Of a stretch of 49,833 nucleotides of DNA, positions 1-8,013 are shown one piece after another. The DNA lies in NCBI GenBank assembly GCA_947472795.1, contig CANJBL010000017.1:1-49833 (forward strand), given 5' to 3'. Below the pieces are notes generated by a model. The model had not been told where the DNA came from and did no database searches. It saw only the letters and a list, made by a program, of their open reading frames with translations. The stretch is from Fidelibacterota bacterium (GTDB lineage Bacteria; Pseudomonadota; Alphaproteobacteria; Rhodospirillales; Rhodospirillaceae). Position 1 is the stretch's first letter; every line of letters starts with the position of its first letter. The translations under genes and the position numbers were made by a program.

Positions 1-120
1 CATGGCGAACTCGTCCATATAACTCCACGCCCTTCATCCCTCCGCCTTCCGCCAACCAGGCAAAAGGCTATCTGCTGACGGAGTTTTACTCCGGCGCAAC
101 CAGATTATCCGGCCGCTTCA

Positions 121-1341
121 GTGAGGGATTATTGCTCCGGCGCTTACACGGCGGCGATATCCAACGTCACCACCGAGACCGCCGATCTTGCCGCCGATAT
201 GTCCAGCCCCGCCGCGCTCACAGCCAGCGGCCAAGTCATCAAAGGCAGCGTCGGCGGCACAGATGCATCCGATTGGATCAAGCTGCGCGTGCCCGCCTAT
301 CACCGCTATCTCATCACGTTGAAAGGCGTGGACGGCGCCGGCGGAACGCTCGCCGATCCTGTGCTGCGCTTGCGCGGGCCCGAGGGCCAGGTCTACGCCG
401 TGCGCGACGACACCGCCGGCACTCATGACAGCAGTTTGATTTTTTATCAGAACTTCGACGAGGACGATTGGCTCGAGGTCACGGGCTTCGGTGCAAGTAC
501 CGGCACTTACACGCTGGCCATCAGTGAGCTCTCTCTCGCTCCCACGGCGCTTAATATGCTCGCCGCTACCGACGCCCCCAACGCGCGCACCACCGGAGCT
601 GCTCTTGCGCTCGATCTTCTCACTGGCGGCAGCATCCGCACGGCTATGGACTTTCACGCCTACCGCGCGCTCATGAGCACCGGCAACACCTACACCGTCA
701 CCGCCGCACCCGCCTCTGCATCTTTGGGTACGACTGGCGTCCAGCAACTCTGGATCGCCCTCGAAGCGCCCGATGGATCTCTGGTGACGCAGAGCAAGGC
801 CACCATCGGCCAGTCCACATCGCTCCAGGTGCAGCCGCCCACAAGCGGTGTCTATATCGTGCATGTGGCGTCTTATGATTTTCACGAGACCGGCGGCTAC
901 ACCGTCACGCTCGGCCTCAACGCTGCTCCAAGCGCCGACGACGCGCCCGACACACCCTATGCCCTCACGGCACCCAAGCTCGCGAGTGGCAGCGGGATCG
1001 ACCTGCAACTAAACGGCATCGACGACCACGATTGGATCGAAACCGATCTGGCGCCCAACACCTGGTATTTAGTGAAAGCCACCGTCAGCGCCGGCGCCAC
1101 CATGACCGAGAGCCCCATCGTCGGCCTGGGCGATCCGCAGTTCACGAACGTGGACAACTATCACAACGCACCGCTGGCGTCGGGCGGGTATGACGCCTCG
1201 TCGGTCTATGTGCGCAGCAGGGCGGGCGGCACCTCGCGCTTCTTCGTCTTCTCTAATGCCTTTGGCGCCCCATTTGGTGACGGCCGCTATCACCTGACGC
1301 TCACGCAGAGCGATCCGCCAGCGGGACTGCTGGCCAATTAA
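121..1341 (+). CDS. Secreted-type protein with three PPC-like beta-sandwich repeats; 5' end unclear
   Basis: The protein is almost entirely three consecutive domains of about 120 residues that resemble the bacterial pre-peptidase C-terminal (PPC) domain. Hallmarks are D-WI/DW turns (SDWIKL near residue 50, DHDWIET near 305), a DPVLRLRGPEG strand pair, and a GASTGTYTLAIS closing strand; the second domain closes with GGYTVTLGLN and the third with DGRYHLTLTQ. PPC domains usually sit on exported proteases or adhesins, but no catalytic domain is visible. The start is doubtful: the given start is a GTG without a clear ribosome site, the frame is open from 79 after a stop at 76-78, and no signal peptide is present. 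A longer upstream gene, broken by a frameshift or continuing before the window in another frame, is possible. The domain assignment is fairly safe; the function is unknown. Confidence 0.6.
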   Translation: MRDYCSGAYTAAISNVTTETADLAADMSSPAALTASGQVIKGSVGGTDASDWIKLRVPAYHRYLITLKGVDGAGGTLADPVLRLRGPEGQVYAVRDDTAGTHDSSLIFYQNFDEDDWLEVTGFGASTGTYTLAISELSLAPTALNMLAATDAPNARTTGAALALDLLTGGSIRTAMDFHAYRALMSTGNTYTVTAAPASASLGTTGVQQLWIALEAPDGSLVTQSKATIGQSTSLQVQPPTSGVYIVHVASYDFHETGGYTVTLGLNAAPSADDAPDTPYALTAPKLASGSGIDLQLNGIDDHDWIETDLAPNTWYLVKATVSAGATMTESPIVGLGDPQFTNVDNYHNAPLASGGYDASSVYVRSRAGGTSRFFVFSNAFGAPFGDGRYHLTLTQSDPPAGLLAN

Positions 1342-1438
1342 TTCGTATCAGGACATTTTTCTCAAAAGTCCGCTCCCCGCCTGAAATTCCGCACGTCATG
1401 ATTTTGTGAGAGATCTCTTCGACGATCTCGTGACTTGG

Positions 1439-2350
1439 TTAGGAGGCCTTCGGCACAATTCCCGCCGTGCCCCCGAGCTTAAAGCAAAGTCTATCCATCT
1501 CCACCTTCACCGAGTCAATTTCCACCGGTGATTTTTTTCCGATCACTACCGCGAAAGAGGAAACACTCCCTCGACGTTCGAGCAACTCCACGCTGACAAC
1601 GCCATCAAGGTCAAGAAAAGCTTTTGCAACGGCGTCATCGTCGCCGGGAATAGTAAAATAGTGCTTGGTGCGACTGGAAGAAATGAGTCTTGTGCCCGTA
1701 GGTTGTGGCCTGTCTACAATTGTTCCAGCATGCTTTTCCATGGCGTTTAGTCGAATGCTAATTTCGTTGAGCTGCTTCAGTACGGCATCTTCGATAGACA
1801 TCTGACGATGGCTCGGCGAGATAACGTCAACCACGACGCCGCTTAGAAACGATTGATACTCTTTCTTTTGATGCAACCTGAACTTCTCCTGCAAAAGCTT
1901 TTGGAGTTTTTCGAAGAAGACCTCCATACGCAGCATATTCATGTCCGGCGGATAAAAAATGGCATGGAAATCTTTTATGTCGAACGGAATAGTGCAGTCG
2001 TCATTTGCTATGACAATGGTTGGCTTTTTAGAGGACAGCCTCAATCCCAATTCGAGCATTACGTTGGGGTTTTGATCGCTTATGTCCGCGACGACGATAG
2101 GAAGCTCAAAAATATTCGCTACAATTCGCTCGGAAATTCTATCGTTTGCCGCGCCCTCCCAGACATTTTGCGGATTGAAGCCAGCCATTCTTATCACTCG
2201 ATGTAAGAGTGTTTGCACATCAAGCCAGTATTTTTCGCTACGATTTGAAGTTGCAGAAATAGGCATAATCAATCCGCATTTGGGCGGTTCTGCGTTTGAT
2301 GTGTCAGTCGTATCCGAGCTGACAGGCTTATCTGCTTTAGTCTGAGACAT
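1439..2350 (-). CDS. Nucleoside 2-deoxyribosyltransferase-like protein, probably horizontally acquired
   Basis: Residues about 24-135 form a Rossmann-like domain with the signature of the nucleoside 2-deoxyribosyltransferase/TIR-like fold: CGLIMPIS at the first strand, then VVADISDQNPNVMLELGL (about 86-103), then KPTIVIAND and IPFDIKDFHAIFYP. The NPNVxLELG segment carries the Asn and Glu typical of these NAD- or nucleoside-cleaving folds. A short coiled-coil-like stretch follows (about 175-200), then a small alpha/beta C-terminal domain that I do not recognise. Such domains occur as nucleotide-hydrolase effectors of anti-phage systems as well as in nucleoside salvage; which applies here is inference. 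Base composition is far more AT-rich than the neighbours (about 40-45 % G+C by eye at 1861-1980), which suggests transfer. It lies alone, divergent from the atp operon, with no partner gene beside it. Confidence 0.6.
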   Translation of the reverse strand: MSQTKADKPVSSDTTDTSNAEPPKCGLIMPISATSNRSEKYWLDVQTLLHRVIRMAGFNPQNVWEGAANDRISERIVANIFELPIVVADISDQNPNVMLELGLRLSSKKPTIVIANDDCTIPFDIKDFHAIFYPPDMNMLRMEVFFEKLQKLLQEKFRLHQKKEYQSFLSGVVVDVISPSHRQMSIEDAVLKQLNEISIRLNAMEKHAGTIVDRPQPTGTRLISSSRTKHYFTIPGDDDAVAKAFLDLDGVVSVELLERRGSVSSFAVVIGKKSPVEIDSVKVEMDRLCFKLGGTAGIVPKAS

Positions 2351-2513
2351 TTTCGAAATTCCGCAGGGCCCAGTATTATTTCAATCTACCTCAACTTAGT
2401 ATTGTACGACGACATAAACACTCGGCACATCATATTTTGAGCGCACCTCCGGCGAGGCCAAAAGTCTCAAATTATTGTTTTTTTTCAACACATTAAGAAG
2501 AACTCCTTACTTC

Positions 2514-2542
2514 TTGACACCCTAAGTCCCCGCCCCTATGGT
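2514..2542 (+). promoter_or_regulatory. Sigma-70-type promoter for the F0 ATP synthase operon
   Basis: A perfect TTGACA (2514-2519) is separated by exactly 17 bases from TATGGT (2537-2542), about 90 bases upstream of atpI. The surrounding 2351-2632 gap is AT-rich and otherwise holds no gene. Motif match and position support the call; transcription is not shown. Confidence 0.65.
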
Positions 2543-2632
2543 GCGCGCGATTTTGCGCCGCAAGTGCTGGTTTTATTGGCTTTTCTTGCGCTCTCTGGGG
2601 GTTTTTGAGGCCATTTCTGAAGGGTCACACCC

Positions 2633-3025
2633 ATGAGCGACGAGCAGGACAGAGCCAGGCTGGACGATGTCGGTGCCCGGCTGAAGGCCATGCAGGCGGC
2701 CCAGGCCGAGACCAAACAAACGGAACAGACGCGCGAAGAGTCGGCGCAAGGGGTCGGAGTAGGTTTTCGGATCGGGATCGAGCTGATCGCAGGGGTGCTG
2801 GTAGGCGCCGGGCTTGGCTGGTTCATCGACGACAAACTGGGTACCAAGCCGATCTTTATGTTGGCTTTGATCGCTGTTGGGTTCGCCGCCAGCGTGCTGA
2901 GCGTGATCCGCGTCCTGAAGAATCTGGACGAGGCCGTGGGCCTGGGCCGGGCGATACGCGAGAAAGAGGCCAGGGACAAAACCAAGGCTCCCTCTGCAAA
3001 CGCATGGGATGATGACGACGAGTAG
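2633..3025 (+). CDS. atpI: ATP synthase protein I (AtpI/AtpZ-like)
   Basis: This small membrane protein of 130 residues heads the F0 operon. An N-terminal charged, helical stretch (residues 1-40) precedes two membrane segments (about 45-68 and 72-92) joined by a short FIDDKLGTKP loop. The arrangement GxGxGWFIDDKLGTKP is characteristic of the AtpI family, which is thought to help c-ring assembly or ion balance and is not part of the finished enzyme. The acidic tail ends in DDDDE. Its place directly before atpB, behind a good promoter, supports the assignment. The 143-base gap to atpB is longer than the other spacings in the operon. Confidence 0.85.
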   Translation: MSDEQDRARLDDVGARLKAMQAAQAETKQTEQTREESAQGVGVGFRIGIELIAGVLVGAGLGWFIDDKLGTKPIFMLALIAVGFAASVLSVIRVLKNLDEAVGLGRAIREKEARDKTKAPSANAWDDDDE

Positions 3026-3168
3026 AGGTTAAGCCTCTAAAGAGAATTGCGGATTTTGCGGAACTGAGATTTAAGTTCCCCCACAAAAGACGACGCAAAA
3101 CAGACGACGCGAAAACGACCTAAAAAGGCGGCCTCAGCGGCCCCGCAAAGAAAAGGCGAGAGACCACA

Positions 3169-3906
3169 ATGGCGCATGCCGAGGGCCATAGCCCCATGGA
3201 GCAGTTCAAGATTGAACCGCTCATCCCCATCCACATCGGGGGCACCGACATTTCCTATACCAACTCGGCTCTGTTCATGACCTTCGCGGTCATTCTCACA
3301 GGGCTCTTGTTCTGGGGCGCCACGCGTCACCGTACGATGGTGCCGGGCCGCCTGCAGGCCACCGCCGAGATGCTCTACGAGTTTGTGGCCGGCATGGTGA
3401 AAGAGAACACCGGTCTCGAAGGGATGAAGTATTTCCCCTTCGTCTTCACGCTGTTCATGTTCATTCTCTTCGGCAACTTCCTCGGCCTGATGCCGTATGG
3501 GTTCACCTTCACGTCCCATATCATCGTCACCGCCGCCATGGCGCTGTTCATCTTCACCGCCGTTACCATCATCGGCTTCGCCCGCCACGGCCTGCACTTC
3601 TTCGCGCTGTTTGTGCCGCCGGGTGCTCCGCTCGGCATTGCGATCATCCTGGCGCCCTTGGAGTTCTTCTCCTACCTCATTCGCCCGGTCAGCCTGTCCT
3701 TGCGTCTCTTCGCCAACATGCTGGCGGGTCACGTGCTGCTGAAGGTGCTGGCGGGCTTCATCATTACGCTCGGCGTCTTCGGTGTCGTGCCGTTCGCCGC
3801 GATTTTCGGCGTCACGTTCCTCGAACTGATGGTGGCGGCCATTCAGGCCTATGTCTTCTCGTTGTTGACCTGCATCTATCTCAACGACGCGATCCACCTG
3901 CACTAA
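3169..3906 (+). CDS. atpB: ATP synthase F0 subunit a
   Basis: Subunit a forms the proton half-channels beside the c-ring in the inner membrane. The 245-residue product has the usual length and about five or six membrane helices. The essential channel arginine lies in the SLSLRLFANMLAGH motif in the second half, followed by the conserved last helix ending near AIQAYVFSLLTCIYLNDAIHLH. The start at 3169 follows a GGCGAGAGACC stretch and gives MAHAEGHSPMEQFKI, matching the family N-terminus. It is followed 52 bases later by atpE. Confidence 0.97.
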   Translation: MAHAEGHSPMEQFKIEPLIPIHIGGTDISYTNSALFMTFAVILTGLLFWGATRHRTMVPGRLQATAEMLYEFVAGMVKENTGLEGMKYFPFVFTLFMFILFGNFLGLMPYGFTFTSHIIVTAAMALFIFTAVTIIGFARHGLHFFALFVPPGAPLGIAIILAPLEFFSYLIRPVSLSLRLFANMLAGHVLLKVLAGFIITLGVFGVVPFAAIFGVTFLELMVAAIQAYVFSLLTCIYLNDAIHLH

Positions 3907-3958
3907 ACGATCCCATCACTCACACACTCACTCTTCACTCAAAGGAAGGATAAGAACC

Positions 3959-4183
3959 ATGGAAACAGAAGCAGCAAAGATGATCGGCGCAGGCCTCGCG
4001 GCCATCGGCGTTCTCGGCGGCGGTATCGGCGTGGGCCAAGTCTGGGCCCAGTACATGAACGCCGTTGCCCGCAACCCGTCCATGGAAGCCAAGCTGCGTA
4101 CCCCGGCGTTCCTGGGCTTCGCGCTGTCGGAAGCTACCTCGCTGTTCGCGCTCGTCATCGCGCTGATCATTTTGTTCGGCTAA
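3959..4183 (+). CDS. atpE: ATP synthase F0 subunit c
   Basis: This 74-residue proteolipid forms the rotating c-ring. Two hydrophobic helices (about 8-33 and 50-73) flank the polar loop containing ARNP (Arg38-Asn39-Pro40). The proton-carrying carboxylate is Glu58 in FALSEATSLF, as expected for a proton-driven enzyme. The first helix carries the GxGxG packing pattern (GVLGGGIGVG). A strong AAGGAAGG ribosome site lies just before the ATG, in keeping with the high copy number of c. Position between atpB and the b-type subunits confirms it. Confidence 0.97.
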   Translation: METEAAKMIGAGLAAIGVLGGGIGVGQVWAQYMNAVARNPSMEAKLRTPAFLGFALSEATSLFALVIALIILFG

Positions 4184-4215
4184 TCGCTTAACAGCAGACG
4201 AGAAGGCCCGCCGCT

Positions 4216-4707
4216 ATGCCACAGTTCGATCCATCAAGCTTCGCGTCGCAGCTCTTCTGGCTGCTCGTGATGTTCGTGGCGTTGTATTGGATCGTCTCCA
4301 AAATAGCGGTGCCGCGCATCGGTGAAGTCCTGGAGCAGCGCGCCCGCGTTATCCAGGACGACCTCGACCGCGCCAGCCAGCTCAAGGCCGAGACCGACGC
4401 CGCCGTGGCCGCTTACGACAAAGCCATGGCGGACGCGCGCGGTCAGGCCTACGAGCACATGCGCGTGATGCAGGCCGAACTGAAAGCGGTCAGCGACAAG
4501 AAGACCGCCGAAGTGACCGACACCGTCACCAGGCAGATCGCTGATGCTGAAGCGCGCATTGCCGCGGCCAAGCAGAAAGCGCTGGAAGGTTTAAAGACCA
4601 TCTCGGCCGATACGGCCCGTGATGTGGTCAGCAAGCTCGCCGGCCTGACACCCGAGGGCGGCGCCGTCGATGCCGCCGTCGCCACAGCCCTGAAGGATGC
4701 CCGCTAA
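4216..4707 (+). CDS. atpF': ATP synthase F0 subunit b' (second b-type subunit)
   Basis: One N-terminal membrane helix (about residues 10-30, LFWLLVMFVALYWIVSKIAVP) leads into a long charged helix rich in Ala, Glu, Lys and Arg that forms the peripheral stalk. The first of two b-type genes downstream of atpE is normally b' in alphaproteobacteria and other photosynthetic lineages; the VPRIGEVLEQRARVIQDDLDRA segment fits that family. b and b' pair as a heterodimer. The stop codon overlaps the next start by one base (TAATG), so the two stalk subunits are probably translationally coupled. Confidence 0.93.
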   Translation: MPQFDPSSFASQLFWLLVMFVALYWIVSKIAVPRIGEVLEQRARVIQDDLDRASQLKAETDAAVAAYDKAMADARGQAYEHMRVMQAELKAVSDKKTAEVTDTVTRQIADAEARIAAAKQKALEGLKTISADTARDVVSKLAGLTPEGGAVDAAVATALKDAR

Positions 4708-5189
4708 TGTTCCAGGATCCTGAATTCTGGGTGGCGCTAGCGTTCCTTTGCGCCGTGGCCGTCATCTTCAAGCCCGTCGCCAAGGCCCTCGCCACGACGC
4801 TCGATACGCGCGCCGCCAAGATCCGCACGCAGATCGAGGAAGCCCGCAAGCTGCGCGAGGATGCGCAAGCTCTTCTGGCCGAGTACCAGAAGAAGCAGCG
4901 CGATGCCATGGCGGAAGCCGAGAAGATCATCGCCCAGGCCCGTACGGATGCCGCTCGCCTCAAGGTCGAGGCCGAGAAGGACCTGGTTGGTGCTCTGGAG
5001 CGTCGCAAGCAGCAAGCCTTGGAACGCATCGCGCAGAGCGAAGCTCAAGCCATCGCCAGCGTGCGCAACACCGCCGTCGATGTGGCCCTGGCCGCTGCCG
5101 AGAAGCTCATCCAATCCAGCCTCGATCCGGCCAAGAAGCAGGCCCTGACCGATAAGGCGATCAGCGAACTGCCGGGCCGCTTGAACTGA
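4707..5189 (+). CDS. atpF: ATP synthase F0 subunit b
   Basis: This is the partner of b' in the peripheral stalk. The product has a short N-terminal membrane helix (EFWVALAFLCAVAVIFKP) and then a long amphipathic, charged helix ending in the delta-binding tail (KKQALTDKAISELPGRLN). Length (160 residues) is normal. It is the last gene of the operon and is followed by a strong terminator, so the F1 genes must lie elsewhere, as is usual in alphaproteobacteria. Confidence 0.95.
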   Translation: MFQDPEFWVALAFLCAVAVIFKPVAKALATTLDTRAAKIRTQIEEARKLREDAQALLAEYQKKQRDAMAEAEKIIAQARTDAARLKVEAEKDLVGALERRKQQALERIAQSEAQAIASVRNTAVDVALAAAEKLIQSSLDPAKKQALTDKAISELPGRLN

Positions 5190-5225
5190 GTTCGCCTGAA
5201 CGAGGCTGACGTCACCATATTCCTG

Positions 5226-5256
5226 AAAAACCCCGGGCCAACCCCGGGGTTTTTTT
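5226..5256 (+). terminator. Rho-independent terminator of the atp operon
   Basis: An 11-bp stem (5226-5236 with 5244-5254, core ACCCCGG/CCGGGGT) with a 7-base loop ends in a run of seven T. It lies 37 bases after the atpF stop. Confidence 0.92.
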
Positions 5257-5549
5257 ATGCTCTGGAAGATCCGGCCTGAACGAGGCCGCTCCAGCTTTGA
5301 GATGTGCCGTCTTTGACACCCTGGTAATAATGCTGAAGAAAAATCTCCGCCAATATATTGATGTATAATGATAATTTATTCAAAACTCTGACTGGTCGGG
5401 TGTTATGAAGGGCCCGCATCCAAATTTCCGCGCGAAGCGGGCACATTTTGCAAGTTGCAGCGTTATCTCATTGCGCGGGGTTTTAACCCCTTCGCATCAC
5501 CGAAAAAAAATACGGCCGCCCCACGAAGAGGGCGCCTAAAAGGTAGGGG
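5257..5549 (+). other. Gene-free stretch before the TonB receptor
   Basis: No credible gene is seen. The stretch contains an AT-rich patch at about 5330-5390, which could hold a promoter, and a short palindrome GGGGTTTTAACCCC at 5477-5490 that could be an operator. Neither is proven. A weak AGGGG precedes the receptor start. Confidence 0.4.
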
Positions 5550-7457
5550 ATGGGGACATCATTGCGTAAATGCCGCCTGGCCGCCGGGAGCCTGATGCTT
5601 TTGGGCTGCTGCGCGTTCGCGTGGGCCCCAGCATGGGCAGACGACGGCGCTGCCGCCCTGCCGGATCTGAAGCGCCTATCGGTCGAGGAGCTTTCGAACC
5701 TCGAGGTCTCCTCGGTCTCGCGCACGCCCGAGGCCGTCAGCGGCGCGGCGGCGGCCATCTACGTTATCACCGGCGAGGATGTGCGCCGCTCGGGCTCCAC
5801 CACCCTCGCCGAGATCTTGCGCCAAGCTCCTAACCTGCAGGTGGCTCGCATCGATGCCGGCGACTACGTCGTCAGTGCGCGCGGTTTCAGCAACACCGTG
5901 TCCAACAAGCTCTTGGTGCTCGTCGACGGACGCACGGTCTATACCCCGCTCTATTCCGGCGTCTTCTGGGACTTGCAGAACGTCGTGCCCGCCGACATCG
6001 ACCGCGTGGAAGTCATCAGCGGGCCCGGCGGCACGCTCTGGGGCTCCAACGCCGTCAACGGCGTCATCAATGTCGTCAGCCGCGATTCCAGCGCGACCCA
6101 AGGTGCGATGTTGCGCCTCTCCGGCGGCAATGCCGACGTCAGCGGCGTGGCCCAGTACGGCGGTGCTATCGGTGATGCGTTCACCTACCGCGTCTACGGC
6201 AGCGGCCTGCGTCAAGGCCACACGCTGACGTCAGCCCAACTCAGCGGCCAGGACTCCTGGGACCTCTATCAGGGGGGCTTTCGCAGTGACTGGAAAGCCG
6301 ACGCCGACAAGATCACCCTTCAGGGCGACTTGCAGCGCGGCGACAACCGCCCCACGGTTGGAACCCACATCGCGCTCAATGGCGGTAATGTCCTAGGGCG
6401 GTGGCAACATCAATTGGACACCGACTCTGCCGTGGAGGTGCAGGCCTATTAAGATCATGCGGCCCGCGCCGTCGATGGCGGCATCCATGATGCACTGGAT
6501 ACCTACGACCTTGCCGCCCAGCACAGCTTCCTGATAGGCAGCAGCCACCGCGTCGTCTGGGGCGGCGGCTACCGCATGACCCGCGACGAACTCATCCCCG
6601 GCGCGCACACGTCCTTCCTCGTTCCTGGCGAGCGCACATTACGGCTCTCTAACATCTTCGCCAATGACACCATCGCGCTCACCTCATCTCTGAAACTCGC
6701 CATGGGCCTGAAGTGGGAGCACAACAGCTACACCGGGGCCGAATGGATGCCCGATGCCCGTCTGTCCTGGCAGGTGAACCCCGAGACGACCCTCTGGGCC
6801 GCCGTGTCGCGCGCCATGCGCACACCCTCGCGTTTCGATCGCGATCTCTACAACACCGGTCTCGTGGGCGGCGGACCCAATTTCCAGTCCGAGAAATTGA
6901 CGGCCTACGAAGCCGGATATCGCTCGCAACTGTCACGCAACGCCACGCTGTCGGTCTCGTTCTTCTATAATGTGTACGACCATCTGCGCACGGCGGAGCT
7001 GCCCTTCCCCCTCACTATCGCCAACCTCATGGAGGGCAAAACCTATGGCGTGGAAGCCTGGGCCACCTACGAGCCCTTGTCCTGGTGGCGCCTGAAGGCG
7101 GGCGGCATGGTCATGCACGAGGACCTGCGCTTAAAACCCAGCAGCCGCTCCTTCTTTGGCATCGCCGCCGAAGGCAATGATCCCAGCAATCAGGTCTCTC
7201 TGCGCTCCGAGATGAACCTTGCCAACGATGTGGAGCTGGACCTCGCGGTGCGCGCCGTCGGCAGCTTGCCCAATCCGCGTGTTCCCGCTTACGCATCCGC
7301 CGATGCCCGCATAGGATGGAATATCAGCGAGAGGGTTCAACTTTCTCTCAGCGGTTTCAACTTACTCGACGATCACCATCCCGAATTTGTCGCCTCTTCA
7401 CCACCCCGGCGTGATATGCGCCGTACAATTTACGCCACTGCCCGCTGGAGCATGTAG
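5550..7457 (+). pseudogene. TonB-dependent outer-membrane receptor interrupted by an in-frame stop
   Basis: Two open segments in the same frame (5550-6452 and a continuation to 7457) are separated only by a TAA at 6450-6452. Reading through it gives a continuous receptor of about 635 residues without any shift. The first half has a signal peptide (LMLLGCCAFAWAPAWA), a plug domain (TPEAVSGAAAAIYVITGEDV, then LLVLVDGRTVYTPLYSG and GGTLWGSNAVNGVINVVSRD) and early strands. The second half has outer strands and ends in ATARWSM with a terminal aromatic region. The residue lost is probably Tyr (a TAT or TAC changed to TAA), since the context reads VQAY-stop-DHAARAV. It is either a recent nonsense mutation or a base error. 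The gene starts a unit with the YfiR-like gene and sensor kinase downstream. Confidence 0.85.
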
Positions 7458-7461
7458 CCCT

Positions 7462-8013
7462 TTGCATCATCCTCGCCTCTTGCGTTGGTGTGCCGTAGCG
7501 CTGCTGTTCGCGATCCCAGCGCCCATGCGCGCCGCCGAGAGTCGTAATCTCGAATACGCGGTCAAAGCCAGTTTCCTCTACAAGTTTGGCGATTACGTGC
7601 GCTGGCCCTTGGCATCGTTCCCATCGGACACCACCCCGGTTGTTCTATGCGTCGTCGGCGACGACCCCTTCGGACGGACACTCGACGATGCGACCAACGG
7701 CGAGCACATCGGTATGCATCCCATCACCGTGCGCCGCAGCCCCGCCGTAGTCACCGAGTCCGGGTGCAACATCCTCTTCACACGCGGCTCGGCCGCGCAG
7801 AGTGTCGCGAACGTGTTGAAAGCCGTCGCGGGCCAGCCGGTACTCACCATCACCGAGACTATTGACGAGGGCCCGCGCGGCATCATCAACTTCGCTATCC
7901 GCGATAACCGCGTGCGCTTCGAGATCGACGAACAGACCGCCACTACCCACCAGCTGGAAATCAGTTCCAAGCTCTTGAGTTTGGCCGTCGCCGTGCGCCG
8001 AGACATGCCATGA
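7462..8013 (+). CDS. YfiR family (DUF4154) periplasmic protein
   Basis: The protein matches the YfiR/DUF4154 family: after a signal peptide (LRWCAVALLFAIPAPMRAA) come EYAVKASFLYKFGDYVRWP, VVLCVVGDDPFG and SGCNILFTRGS, a conserved C-terminal INFAIRDNRVRFEID, and finally LEISSKLLSLAV. In Pseudomonas, YfiR is a periplasmic repressor that binds the CHASE8 domain of the diguanylate cyclase YfiN. No ATG fits the signal peptide. I chose TTG at 7462 because GGAG lies at 7447-7450; a TTG at 7387 overlapping the receptor is the longer alternative. The gene ends with a 4-base overlap (ATGA) with the kinase gene, which suggests coupled translation and partnership. Confidence 0.85.
   Translation: MHHPRLLRWCAVALLFAIPAPMRAAESRNLEYAVKASFLYKFGDYVRWPLASFPSDTTPVVLCVVGDDPFGRTLDDATNGEHIGMHPITVRRSPAVVTESGCNILFTRGSAAQSVANVLKAVAGQPVLTITETIDEGPRGIINFAIRDNRVRFEIDEQTATTHQLEISSKLLSLAVAVRRDMP

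Noticed and set aside
1403-1428. Short hairpin GAGATC/GATCTC between convergent genes
   Set aside because: Only 6 bp and no T run; not enough to call a terminator.
3037-3903. Minus-strand open frame of 288 codons over atpB
   Set aside because: Charged, low-complexity antisense shadow of subunit a.
6450-6452. Recoding of the stop in the TonB receptor
   Set aside because: The codon is TAA, not TGA or TAG, and no recoding signal is seen.
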